Source: Nitrospiraceae bacterium (GTDB lineage Bacteria > Nitrospirota > Thermodesulfovibrionia > Thermodesulfovibrionales > Dissulfurispiraceae). From it: a stretch of 10,622 nt of DNA. The DNA is taken from NCBI GenBank assembly GCA_003170655.1, contig PMYY01000139.1, positions 1-10,622 of the forward strand. The letters are read 5' to 3'. Shown here one piece after another: positions 1 through 7,195 of this stretch (positions are counted from its first letter, which is position 1; each line of letters opens with the position of its first letter). Position numbers and translations under genes: made by a program. The notes under the pieces were generated by a model. It worked only from the letters and a program-made list of their open reading frames with translations. It had not been told where the DNA came from and searched no databases.

Positions 1-228
1 TACAGCGGCAATATCAGGGCCTATGTCACGCCGTATATCCATCCTGAGGCGGTCTTCATGCTCCACGGCTTTGGGAATGAGGTGCCGCTGAAAACCAGGT
101 CCTTTAAGAAGGGGCTGCGGGATACGAAGTTCCAGAAAGGACTCCTAGAAACCGTCGATCCTGTCGGCGGCGGGGTCGCCTACCTCGAATGCATGGTCGG
201 CGTGAAAAAGGCGGGAGGCAAACAATGA
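1..228 (+). CDS. Molybdopterin oxidoreductase, C-terminal end (PsrA/PhsA/ArrA-like), partial
   Basis: The window opens inside a reading frame (frame 1) that stays open for 75 codons and ends with TGA at 226-228. The peptide has the look of the C-terminal molybdopterin-dinucleotide-binding domain of the DMSO-reductase superfamily. It contains a segment reading HPEAVFMLHGFG at about residues 14-25, followed near the end by DPVGGGVAYLE, a pattern typical of polysulfide, thiosulfate and arsenate reductase catalytic subunits. Such subunits bind a bis-MGD molybdenum or tungsten cofactor and pass electrons to or from a four-cluster ferredoxin subunit, and exactly such a subunit is encoded next with a 4-base ATGA overlap. 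The start, any Tat signal and the metal ligand lie outside the window. Substrate therefore cannot be decided: sulfur compounds, arsenate or another oxyanion are all open. Family assignment is fairly sure, subfamily is not. Confidence 0.72.
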   Translation, partial: YSGNIRAYVTPYIHPEAVFMLHGFGNEVPLKTRSFKKGLRDTKFQKGLLETVDPVGGGVAYLECMVGVKKAGGKQ

Positions 229-731
229 GTATCTATTACATATACCAGGATCAGAAGCGGTGCATCGGCTGCTACGCCTGCGAGGTGCACTGCAAGACAA
301 AGAATGTCCTTCCGGTAGGACCTCGCTTCTGCAGGATCATCCCTGTTGGGCCAAAGCTGGTGAGAGGGATTCCGAAACTCAGCTTTATTTTCATACCCTG
401 CTTCCATTGCGAAAAACCATGGTGCGTCTCAGCCTGTCCGACGGGGGCCATGCAGAAACGTGCGAAGGACGGCATAGTCTTTGTCGACGCGTCGCTGTGC
501 GTCGGCTGCAAGTCATGCATCACAGCATGTCCGTGGGGTGTCCCTCAATGGGACCACGCCTCAGGGAAAGCGGTCAAATGCGATTACTGCAAGGACAGGG
601 TCGACAAGGGACTGAAGCCTGCATGTGTGACCAAATGCACTGCGCATGCCCTCAAATGGATCTCGGCAGCCGAAGCCTCCGAGTTGAAGAGAGTGCAATA
701 TGCTCGGGAGATTGCTGAAGAGCCTGCGTAA
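225..731 (+). CDS. Four-cluster [4Fe-4S] ferredoxin subunit of a molybdopterin oxidoreductase (PsrB/PhsB/DmsB type)
   Basis: This 168-residue electron-transfer subunit has the four cysteine motifs of the PsrB/DmsB/NrfC family: C13/C16/C19/C23, C59/C62/C67/C71, C92/C95/C98/C102, and C119/C122/C134/C138 (CxxC-x11-CxxxC). All sixteen ligands are present, so four [4Fe-4S] clusters are expected. The start at 225 is chosen over the upstream in-frame ATG at 189 for three reasons: it overlaps the preceding stop as ATGA, it has GGAGG at 214-218, and family members begin just before the first cysteine motif. It lacks a signal peptide, as is usual because the catalytic partner carries export information if any. 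It should relay electrons between the Mo subunit upstream and the iron-sulfur subunit downstream. Its length is slightly short but normal for the family. Confidence 0.93.
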   Translation: MSIYYIYQDQKRCIGCYACEVHCKTKNVLPVGPRFCRIIPVGPKLVRGIPKLSFIFIPCFHCEKPWCVSACPTGAMQKRAKDGIVFVDASLCVGCKSCITACPWGVPQWDHASGKAVKCDYCKDRVDKGLKPACVTKCTAHALKWISAAEASELKRVQYAREIAEEPA

Positions 732-1525
732 TGATCACACTGTCAATCAACGGCACCCCAATTCAGGCTTCCGAAGGAATGACCGTCCTTGAGGCCGCAC
801 GGCAGGAGGGAATCGAGATCCCCACCCTCTGCTATCTCAAGGCACTTGGTCCCTTCGGCGTCTGCCGGCTTTGCATAGTAGAGGCAAATGGACCCGGACT
901 CATACATGCAATACTGCCGTCCTGCAATCTTAAGGTCTTTGAAGGACTCGTCATCACCACTGATTCTGCAGTCATTCATGAAATTAGAAGGACGATGATC
1001 GAACTTCTCCTAGCTAGCACACCTTTGAGTGAATCTCTGAGATGGCTTGCAATAAAATTCGGTGTCGAAGCATCACGGTTCACGCCGGATAAAAAAGATC
1101 CCTGCATTCTATGTGGTCTCTGCGTCAGGGTCTGCCGCGACCGGATCGGAGCATCAGCGCTTTCGTTTGCCGGCAGCGACAGCAACAGACATGTGGTCGC
1201 CGAAGAGATACGAATTGACAAAGAAGCGTGCATAGGCTGCGGTACTTGCGCAAACATATGCCCCGTGCAGGCCATTAAGCTTGAGGACATGGAGAGCGAC
1301 AGGAAGATCGTCCTCTATGGTAAGGTTGCAAGCAGGTTTGAACTGGTCAAATGCGATATATGCGGAAATCCGCATACGACACAGGAATTCATCGACTCGG
1401 TAGTGTCGCGGCTTAACGAAGAGCAGAAAAAAGGGGTTAGGAATCTCTGCCCCGAATGTGCCAGACATTATTACGCTGAAGCCATGACGGGTCATTTCAC
1501 TGCAGATGTCCGTGGTAACAGATGA
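731..1525 (+). CDS. [2Fe-2S]/2x[4Fe-4S] electron-transfer subunit, NuoG/HoxU N-terminal-like
   Basis: This 264-residue protein starts in a TAATG overlap with the previous stop. Residues 1-80 form a plant-type [2Fe-2S] ferredoxin domain of the NuoG/HoxU type, with ligands C34, C45, C48 and C65. Residues 120-180 hold two [4Fe-4S] motifs: C125/C128/C131/C135 and C167/C170/C173/C177. The His-plus-three-Cys cluster that normally lies between these parts in NuoG (a DHxxxCxxC region) is not visible. The C-terminal 60 residues carry two further CxxC pairs, C208/C211 and C240/C243, which could bind zinc or iron and are not part of the standard domain. In bidirectional hydrogenases, formate dehydrogenases and complex I, such subunits wire a flavoprotein to a catalytic subunit. 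Here it lies between the ferredoxin gene and the NuoF-GltD fusion gene, which fits that role. Confidence 0.88.
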   Translation: MITLSINGTPIQASEGMTVLEAARQEGIEIPTLCYLKALGPFGVCRLCIVEANGPGLIHAILPSCNLKVFEGLVITTDSAVIHEIRRTMIELLLASTPLSESLRWLAIKFGVEASRFTPDKKDPCILCGLCVRVCRDRIGASALSFAGSDSNRHVVAEEIRIDKEACIGCGTCANICPVQAIKLEDMESDRKIVLYGKVASRFELVKCDICGNPHTTQEFIDSVVSRLNEEQKKGVRNLCPECARHYYAEAMTGHFTADVRGNR

Positions 1526-3474
1526 TGGAAAAGGCGTTCAGTTGCTGGAATAACAAGGAAATCGAATCGGCACTGCCGCTCAAATACGGTGACCTTGGTG
1601 TTGCCGCCGTCATCGGATGGGGCGGCATACAGGTCTTCGATACCAGGCTGGATATTGTCGAACTCTGCTATCAGTACGCACAAGCTGTGCAGAATAATTC
1701 ATGCGGTCAATGCATCCCCTGCAGGACCGGTATGAGGGTGCTCTCTGATCTCTTTGCAAAGATCAGGGATGGGCGTGGTGAAGAAAGGGACCTCGATTAT
1801 ATCAAAAGCCTCTCGATCGCTATTTCAAAGGCCTCGATGTGCGAGATAGGTCAAAGCTCTCCGCGGGTATTTCTCTACCTCCTTGAAAATTTCCGGGATG
1901 CTTTCGAAGCCACCGTGAAAGGCGGGGGGGGATCAGGTCCGGAATATTCGTTTCATTCACTTCTCACGGCACCCTGCATGCAGGCCTGTCCGATCCACCT
2001 GGATATTCCCAAATACATAGAAGAGATCAAGGCCGGCAGGTTCAGGGAATCTCTCGATTGCATAAAGAGCAGGCTTCCCCTTCCCGGCATCGTCGGAAGG
2101 GTCTGCGTGAGGCCCTGCGAATCCAACTGCCGCAGGGGGCTTGTCGATGAGTCTTTGCAGATAAGGCACCTTAAAAGGTTTGTGGCCGATTATGCACTCA
2201 AATGCACGCCAAATACACGTTTAGCTGCAGATCATGCAGCACAGTTGGCATCGCCTTCATCACTACCAAGGGTTGCCATCATCGGCGCAGGCCCGTCGGG
2301 GCTCACCTGCGCGTCCTTCCTCGCAAAGAAGAGTTATGAAGTGACGATCTTCGAGATGCTTCCCGAATCCGGTGGAATGGCGGCCGTCGGCATTCCGGAT
2401 TATCGCCTCCCGCGCGATATTGTTCGGGAGGAAGTGGCTGAGATAGAACAGCTTGGTGTAAAAATCCTCCACGGAAAAGCCCTCGGTCCGCATTTCACGC
2501 TGGAAGACCTCGAACGTGCAGGCTACAAAGCGGTCTTTATAGGCATGGGGTGCCACTGCCACAAGAGCCTGGACATCGAGGGAGAAGACCGTGGGTATTA
2601 CGGGTACGTTCCGGGAGTTTATTTTTTAAGGAATATAAACCTCGGGCTAATGGACGAAGTTCCGAAAGGGAAGAAGATGGTAGTGGTAGGCGGAGGAAAT
2701 GTCGCTATCGATTGTGTTCGAACCGCCTTTAGAGTCGGATTCGACGAGTCGCATATCGTCTACCGCAGGTCGCGAAGGGAAATGCCCGCGGACTCCGTGG
2801 AGATCGATGATGCAGAGGCGGAGGGTGTGAAATATCATTTCCTAACGGCGCCCAAGCGGATCATAGGAGAGAACAGCAAGGTCACGGGGCTTGAATGCGT
2901 CCGCATGGAACTGGGGGAGCCGGATGCATCGGGAAGGAGAAGGCCCGTCGAGGTGCCCGGATCCGAATTCGTCATCGAGGCCGATGTCATAGTAGCGGCC
3001 ATCGGCCAGGAAGGCGATTTCAACTGCATGTGCAACCTGCCGGGTGTCGAGGTCACTAAGAAGGGCGCAATCATCGTCGATGAAAATCTTATGACTACGA
3101 GGAATGGAGTCTTTGCGGGTGGTGACTGTGTTACAGGCCCTGATGTTCTTATCAAGGCCTGCGCACACGGAAGGCTTGTCAGCATGGCCATAGATGAATT
3201 TCTGACCAAAGGAAAGACCGAAACACTCGGCGAAGTCCTTGACGAGAAGTTCCTGGCAGGGTTAAAGGTGTACGATCCCGCGGAATCCATCGCGCTTCCT
3301 GCAGGGCCCGGACGGGTGGCCGTCACCCATGAACATCCATCCGAAAGAATAAATGATTTCCGTGAAGTAGACAAGGGTTATACGGCCGACGAGGCAGTTT
3401 CAGAGGCATCGAGGTGCCTGCGATGTTATCGGGTTGTGATGTATGCCTGTCCGGATGATCCATCTAATGCCTGA
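1522..3474 (+). CDS. NuoF C-terminal iron-sulfur domain fused to a GltD-like FAD/NAD(P)H oxidoreductase
   Basis: This 650-residue flavoprotein starts by ATGA overlap. Residues about 20-130 match the C-terminal part of NuoF/HoxF: C61, C64 and C67 in SCGQCIPCRTG plus C107 in MCEIG would hold one [4Fe-4S] cluster. The FMN- and NADH-binding fold of NuoF is absent. After a glycine linker (134-137) comes a GltD/NfnB/dihydropyrimidine-dehydrogenase-like module. It has Fe-S cysteines C152, C156, C195, C199 and C203, an FAD motif GAGPSGL at 255-261, an NAD(P)H motif GGGNVAIDC at 390-398 followed by the arginine-rich YRRSRRE, and the FAD-closing GVFAGGD at 529-535. The C-terminus has C632, C635 and C643. 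It probably oxidises or reduces NAD(P)H and exchanges electrons with the two iron-sulfur subunits encoded upstream. The RRSRR segment favours NADPH, but this is inference. Confident on architecture, not on physiological direction. Confidence 0.9.
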   Translation: MMEKAFSCWNNKEIESALPLKYGDLGVAAVIGWGGIQVFDTRLDIVELCYQYAQAVQNNSCGQCIPCRTGMRVLSDLFAKIRDGRGEERDLDYIKSLSIAISKASMCEIGQSSPRVFLYLLENFRDAFEATVKGGGGSGPEYSFHSLLTAPCMQACPIHLDIPKYIEEIKAGRFRESLDCIKSRLPLPGIVGRVCVRPCESNCRRGLVDESLQIRHLKRFVADYALKCTPNTRLAADHAAQLASPSSLPRVAIIGAGPSGLTCASFLAKKSYEVTIFEMLPESGGMAAVGIPDYRLPRDIVREEVAEIEQLGVKILHGKALGPHFTLEDLERAGYKAVFIGMGCHCHKSLDIEGEDRGYYGYVPGVYFLRNINLGLMDEVPKGKKMVVVGGGNVAIDCVRTAFRVGFDESHIVYRRSRREMPADSVEIDDAEAEGVKYHFLTAPKRIIGENSKVTGLECVRMELGEPDASGRRRPVEVPGSEFVIEADVIVAAIGQEGDFNCMCNLPGVEVTKKGAIIVDENLMTTRNGVFAGGDCVTGPDVLIKACAHGRLVSMAIDEFLTKGKTETLGEVLDEKFLAGLKVYDPAESIALPAGPGRVAVTHEHPSERINDFREVDKGYTADEAVSEASRCLRCYRVVMYACPDDPSNA

Positions 3475-3937
3475 CAAGGAAATAGCCAGACATCAGGCCG
3501 CCAAAGATTCCGGAATCAAGACCATTCTCTTTGTCTGTTCAGGCAATTCGATACGCTCCCAGATTGCCGAGAGTCTCGTAAATCATTTTTTCGGTAGGGA
3601 ATGGACGGCTTTTTCGGCAGGCACGATGCCGATGCCCGTGCCAAAGGACCTGGTGCTGGTAATGCACGAAATCGGCATAGACATCAGTAGTAGAAAGGGA
3701 AAGCATGTCAGCACTTTCAAGGACTGTTCATTCGACCGGGTAGTAGTGCTCTGCTCCGATGTAGACAGAATGTGTCCCACCCTTCCCGATTGCGCCGAGC
3801 AGGATCGTATTTATTTTCACGATCCTCTGTCTTCAGCGATGCTGTCGGAGGGGTTTTTCATCAGCTTCAAACCATCATATCGACAGCTGAGGGACGAGAT
3901 GAATAAAGTTCTGACGGCATATATGAAAAACGCATAA
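3467..3937 (+). CDS. arsC: Arsenate reductase, thioredoxin-coupled ArsC / low-molecular-weight phosphatase fold
   Basis: The protein is 156 residues from the start at 3467; in-frame ATGs at 3443 and 3455 are alternatives and no ribosome binding site is decisive. The P-loop CSGNSIRS (C24 to R30) is the CX5R catalytic loop of the LMW-PTP fold. C96 and C103 in CSDVDRMC have the same seven-residue spacing as Cys82 and Cys89 of Staphylococcus aureus ArsC, and a DP pair follows at 119-120. This gives the full redox triad (C24, C96, C103), so a thioredoxin-dependent arsenate-to-arsenite reductase is more likely than a plain phosphatase. The second loop cysteine common in ArsC is Ile29 here; that cysteine is not part of the catalytic triad. 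The gene overlaps the flavoprotein gene by 8 bases and lies 3.3 kb before trxB, a plausible electron source. No arsR or arsenite pump gene is visible. Confidence 0.82.
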   Translation: MPDKEIARHQAAKDSGIKTILFVCSGNSIRSQIAESLVNHFFGREWTAFSAGTMPMPVPKDLVLVMHEIGIDISSRKGKHVSTFKDCSFDRVVVLCSDVDRMCPTLPDCAEQDRIYFHDPLSSAMLSEGFFISFKPSYRQLRDEMNKVLTAYMKNA

Positions 3938-3938
3938 T

Positions 3939-6900
3939 ATGAACAGGCTCTTGGGCATATTTTCAAAGAGTGAACGATGTCCGCTGCTGAAGGCAGCCCA
4001 AGGCGCTACTGCAAAGAAATACGCCGCTTTCAAAATTCTTCTCAGCCACAATCATGCCGCCCTTGATGCAATCGCCGACATGGAGAGGCTTTATTACTCC
4101 GGGAATCCGTTCAGCCTCACATCCGTGAGGATAAAATATGAGGAACTTCTCGAAGCGGTTACAGGAGTTATCTATGCGCTTGAAACACTTTCCGGCAACG
4201 ACTATTCCGTGTTGTCGAAAACTGCATCGGGTATAGACGGCGAGCTTTTTAATGACTTCAATCCCAAGTGCGCCCTGCCGGCGGGCAACCTGGTAATCGG
4301 CCTTGAAGACATTACCGACGACATGTATCGCATGGTCGGTGCAAAAGCTGCTAACCTTGCATCCATAAACAGCGGGTTGGGCCTGACTGTCCCTCCTGGA
4401 TTTGTCATCACTTCACTTGCCTTTGAGCGATTCCTGCAGATCAACAGATTGCTGAAACCGCTAAAGGATGAATTGTCGCAGGTAACCTCGGAATCAATTG
4501 AGGCAATCGAACGGGCCGGCGACCGGTTGCGCTCGATGATCCTCAACGCCCCTGTGCCTCCGGAAATACAGAAGGAGATTGTAACGGCTTACTCAGCCCT
4601 TGAGGCAGCGGCCGGAAAAGGTGTGCGCATCGCCATGAGAAGCAGTGCTGTCGGCGAAGATACGGAAGCTGCCTTCGCAGGCCAGTATGATACAGTCCTC
4701 AATGTGACTGGAGAAACCATCATGGATGCATACAAGACGGTCCTCGCAAGCAAATATTCAGCCAGGGCGATTGCCTACCGTCTCCATTACGGGCTCGATG
4801 ACCGTGAGACGCCGATGTGCGTTCTGGGGATCGTTATGATCGATTCGAAAGCAAGCGGCGTTCTTTACTCGGTCGACCCATCCCGGACCCGCTCCTGCCC
4901 CGTAAGAATCAACTCCATCTGGGGATTAGGCGAGCACCTCGTCGACGGAAGCGCTTCTCCTGATGTATTCATCGTGGACCGGATCGATGAGAAGATCATA
5001 GAAAAGCATGTTGCTGAAAAAGAATCGCGGCTGGTAAATCTTCTTGCCGGAGGCACCGGAATTGAATCTGTGTCCGAAGAGGAACGGCACCTCCCGTCCA
5101 TAGATGACGGGACGGTCGCACAACTAACAAAGTATGGACTTATGCTGGAGGATTTTTTCGAAGTCCCACAGGACGTGGAATGGGCTGTCGATGCGCAAAG
5201 CAGGGTCTTCATCCTTCAGTCACGACCACTCAATCTGCCTGAAATGAACGTGCAACACCCGCAACTATCTGTTTCTTCCAACAATCTTGTGCTCCTTTCG
5301 AAAGGCAAGACCGCATCTTGCGGCATCGCAACCGGCAGGGTGTTCATTTTGGAGAAGGAGGGAGACCTGATGAATCTCCCCGCGGATACGATACTCGTCG
5401 CAAAGATCGCTTCCCCCGATTTTGCCAAAGTAATCGGAAGGATACGCGGCATCATTACGGATATCGGAAGCGTTACGAGCCATATGGCATCCGTAGCCAG
5501 GGAGTTCGGCATACCTGCAATTGCAGATACCGGCAATGCAACTACATCGTTGACGCATGGCGAGATCGTCACCATGTCGGCGGATACCGTCACTGTGTAC
5601 AAAGGCGTCGTCGGAGAACTCTTGGATGAAATCAAACCCGCGAAAAAGGTGATCTTCGACAGCCCTCTGCATCGCAGGATGAGAGGCATCCTAGACCGCG
5701 TTTCTGTGCTGAATTTAATTGATACAAAAGCGCCGTCCTTTTCACCCGAAGGCTGTTTAACCTATCACGACATAGTGCGCTTCACCCATGAGACCGCCAT
5801 AAAGGAAATGTTCGGCATGTCCGTCACATCGGACCGGACCGGTGCATCGGTCAGACTTACAACAACTCTCCCTCTCAATCTTTGGCTGATAGACCTTGGA
5901 GAGGGCCTCCGAGAAGGTCTGACAACCTGCGATAAGGTCACGCCCGGGATGATCGAGTCCGCCCCGATGAAAGCTGTCTGGAGGGGTTTTACACATCCCG
6001 GCGTGAACTGGGCCGGCACCATGAACATCGACAGCGGTAAATTGACGGGTATGCTGGCTGCGTCGGCCCTCTCGGAATTAGGCGAGCTTGCTGGCGGGGA
6101 AAGTTATGCCCTTCTGTCCGGGGATTACCTGAGTCTCAGCGTCCGCTTCGCCTACCACTTTGCGACTATCGACAGCCTCTGCGGTGATAATGAATCCCAA
6201 AATTATATATCCCTGCAGTTTTCGGGAGGCGCTGGGGATTATTACGGGCGCTCTCTTAGGATCCAGCTCATGGGTAATATTCTTGATAGGCTTGGCTTTC
6301 GGGTCACTGTAAAGGGCGATCGCCTGGAGGCCTTCATAGCGCGATATGATAAAAGATCAATTGAGGAAAAGCTCGACATGACCGCCAGGCTGCTGGCGTC
6401 CACTCGGCTTCTTGATATCACGCTCTCGAACCAGGAAGAACTAGCAGAACTGACCGAAACTTTTCTTAACGGCTCCTACGATTTTCTCACCGGCAAAACG
6501 GACAATACACTACCCAACCTCTACCTTCGCAGCGGACACTGGACGCTTTCAGTCGAAGACGGCCGCACCTGTTGCCTTCAGAATGGCTCCAGGTGGGGCA
6601 GGCGGATAGCGTCAGGGATTTCAGGATTTATGGGGAAGGTCGCAGGCGGCACATATCATGAATTCCTCGATACCATCGAAGCTTACCATTATTTCCCGAT
6701 GGCCATTCTCAGGAACCTGGAACTTTCGGAAGGGACTGTAAGAGTAAATATCAAACCGATGGGCGGTAACATCGACAGAGCAGGCGGGATAGCCTTCGGC
6801 GTCAGAGACGTCGAAAACTACTTCGTATTGAGGACAAATGCTCTGGAGGGTAATATCATTCTTTTCGAATACATTAACGGGAGACGGATCGAGAAGCGCA

Positions 6901-7121
6901 TGGTAAGAAAGAAGATAGAGACCGGCAAATGGCATAACCTGAACGTCGGGATTTCAGGACATGACATTAAATGCTATGCAAATGGAGAGTTGCTGATGGA
7001 GTATGACGCAGGGAGATCGTTGAAAGGCTACGTAGGCCTCTGGACCAAGGCTGATTCTGTTACATGTTTCGAGAATCTGATCATCGAAACCACTGGCCGT
7101 CGTGAAGTTGTGGAGTTTTGA
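3939..7121 (+). CDS. PEP-synthase-like dikinase without TIM barrel, with C-terminal LamG/DUF1080-like domain
   Basis: The 1060-residue protein begins one base after the arsC stop, so it is probably co-transcribed. Residues 1-115 are helical and unassigned. Residues about 125-435 are the pyruvate-phosphate-dikinase/PEP-synthase ATP-grasp domain, with GAKAANL at 134-140, RSSAVGEDTEAAFAGQYD at 234-251, GVLYSVDP at 307-314 and QDVEWAVD through ILQSRP at 411-430. Residues about 450-565 are the swivelling phosphohistidine domain, with H515 in TSHMASVARE as the expected phosphorylated histidine. The PEP/pyruvate TIM barrel that should follow is missing. Residues 566-865 are unassigned apart from a helical stretch around 605-626. 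From about 866 to 1050 there is a beta-rich jelly-roll pattern of the LamG/DUF1080 kind, ending in KWHNLNVGISGHDIKCYANG and an FENLIIE strand. It likely phosphorylates an unknown acceptor through the histidine, by analogy with rifampin phosphotransferase. Calling it ppsA would be wrong. Confidence 0.85.
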   Translation: MNRLLGIFSKSERCPLLKAAQGATAKKYAAFKILLSHNHAALDAIADMERLYYSGNPFSLTSVRIKYEELLEAVTGVIYALETLSGNDYSVLSKTASGIDGELFNDFNPKCALPAGNLVIGLEDITDDMYRMVGAKAANLASINSGLGLTVPPGFVITSLAFERFLQINRLLKPLKDELSQVTSESIEAIERAGDRLRSMILNAPVPPEIQKEIVTAYSALEAAAGKGVRIAMRSSAVGEDTEAAFAGQYDTVLNVTGETIMDAYKTVLASKYSARAIAYRLHYGLDDRETPMCVLGIVMIDSKASGVLYSVDPSRTRSCPVRINSIWGLGEHLVDGSASPDVFIVDRIDEKIIEKHVAEKESRLVNLLAGGTGIESVSEEERHLPSIDDGTVAQLTKYGLMLEDFFEVPQDVEWAVDAQSRVFILQSRPLNLPEMNVQHPQLSVSSNNLVLLSKGKTASCGIATGRVFILEKEGDLMNLPADTILVAKIASPDFAKVIGRIRGIITDIGSVTSHMASVAREFGIPAIADTGNATTSLTHGEIVTMSADTVTVYKGVVGELLDEIKPAKKVIFDSPLHRRMRGILDRVSVLNLIDTKAPSFSPEGCLTYHDIVRFTHETAIKEMFGMSVTSDRTGASVRLTTTLPLNLWLIDLGEGLREGLTTCDKVTPGMIESAPMKAVWRGFTHPGVNWAGTMNIDSGKLTGMLAASALSELGELAGGESYALLSGDYLSLSVRFAYHFATIDSLCGDNESQNYISLQFSGGAGDYYGRSLRIQLMGNILDRLGFRVTVKGDRLEAFIARYDKRSIEEKLDMTARLLASTRLLDITLSNQEELAELTETFLNGSYDFLTGKTDNTLPNLYLRSGHWTLSVEDGRTCCLQNGSRWGRRIASGISGFMGKVAGGTYHEFLDTIEAYHYFPMAILRNLELSEGTVRVNIKPMGGNIDRAGGIAFGVRDVENYFVLRTNALEGNIILFEYINGRRIEKRMVRKKIETGKWHNLNVGISGHDIKCYANGELLMEYDAGRSLKGYVGLWTKADSVTCFENLIIETTGRREVVEF

Positions 7122-7165
7122 TTCAGTCCGGACTTGTTCCCACACTAGGCTGCTCATGATAACCT

Positions 7166-7174
7166 TGATATAAT
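7166..7174 (+). promoter_or_regulatory. Extended -10 promoter of trxB
   Basis: The sequence TGATATAAT is a perfect extended -10 element (TGn plus TATAAT). No good -35 is seen 16-18 bases upstream, which is acceptable for extended -10 promoters. Transcription would start near 7181, giving a very short leader that includes the AAGAGG ribosome binding site at 7183-7188 before the trxB ATG at 7196. It lies in the 74-base gap after the dikinase-like gene, so trxB probably has its own transcript in addition to any read-through. Confidence 0.55.
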
Positions 7175-7195
7175 GGCGTAATAAGAGGTTAGGAT

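Noticed and set aside
189..224. Upstream ATG for the four-cluster ferredoxin gene
   Set aside because: It would add 12 residues overlapping the Mo-subunit coding sequence; the ATGA start at 225 has a better ribosome binding site.
1522..3474. Annotation as NADH dehydrogenase subunit NuoF
   Set aside because: Only the C-terminal cluster region is present; the FMN/NADH-binding fold is missing and most of the protein is GltD-like.
3939..7121. Annotation as pyruvate, water dikinase (ppsA)
   Set aside because: The PEP-binding TIM barrel with its catalytic cysteine is not seen; only the ATP-grasp and phosphohistidine domains support the family link.
7125..7134. Perfect 10-base palindrome AGTCCGGACT after the dikinase-like gene
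   Set aside because: A 10-base palindrome is expected by chance in this length of DNA; too short alone to call an operator.
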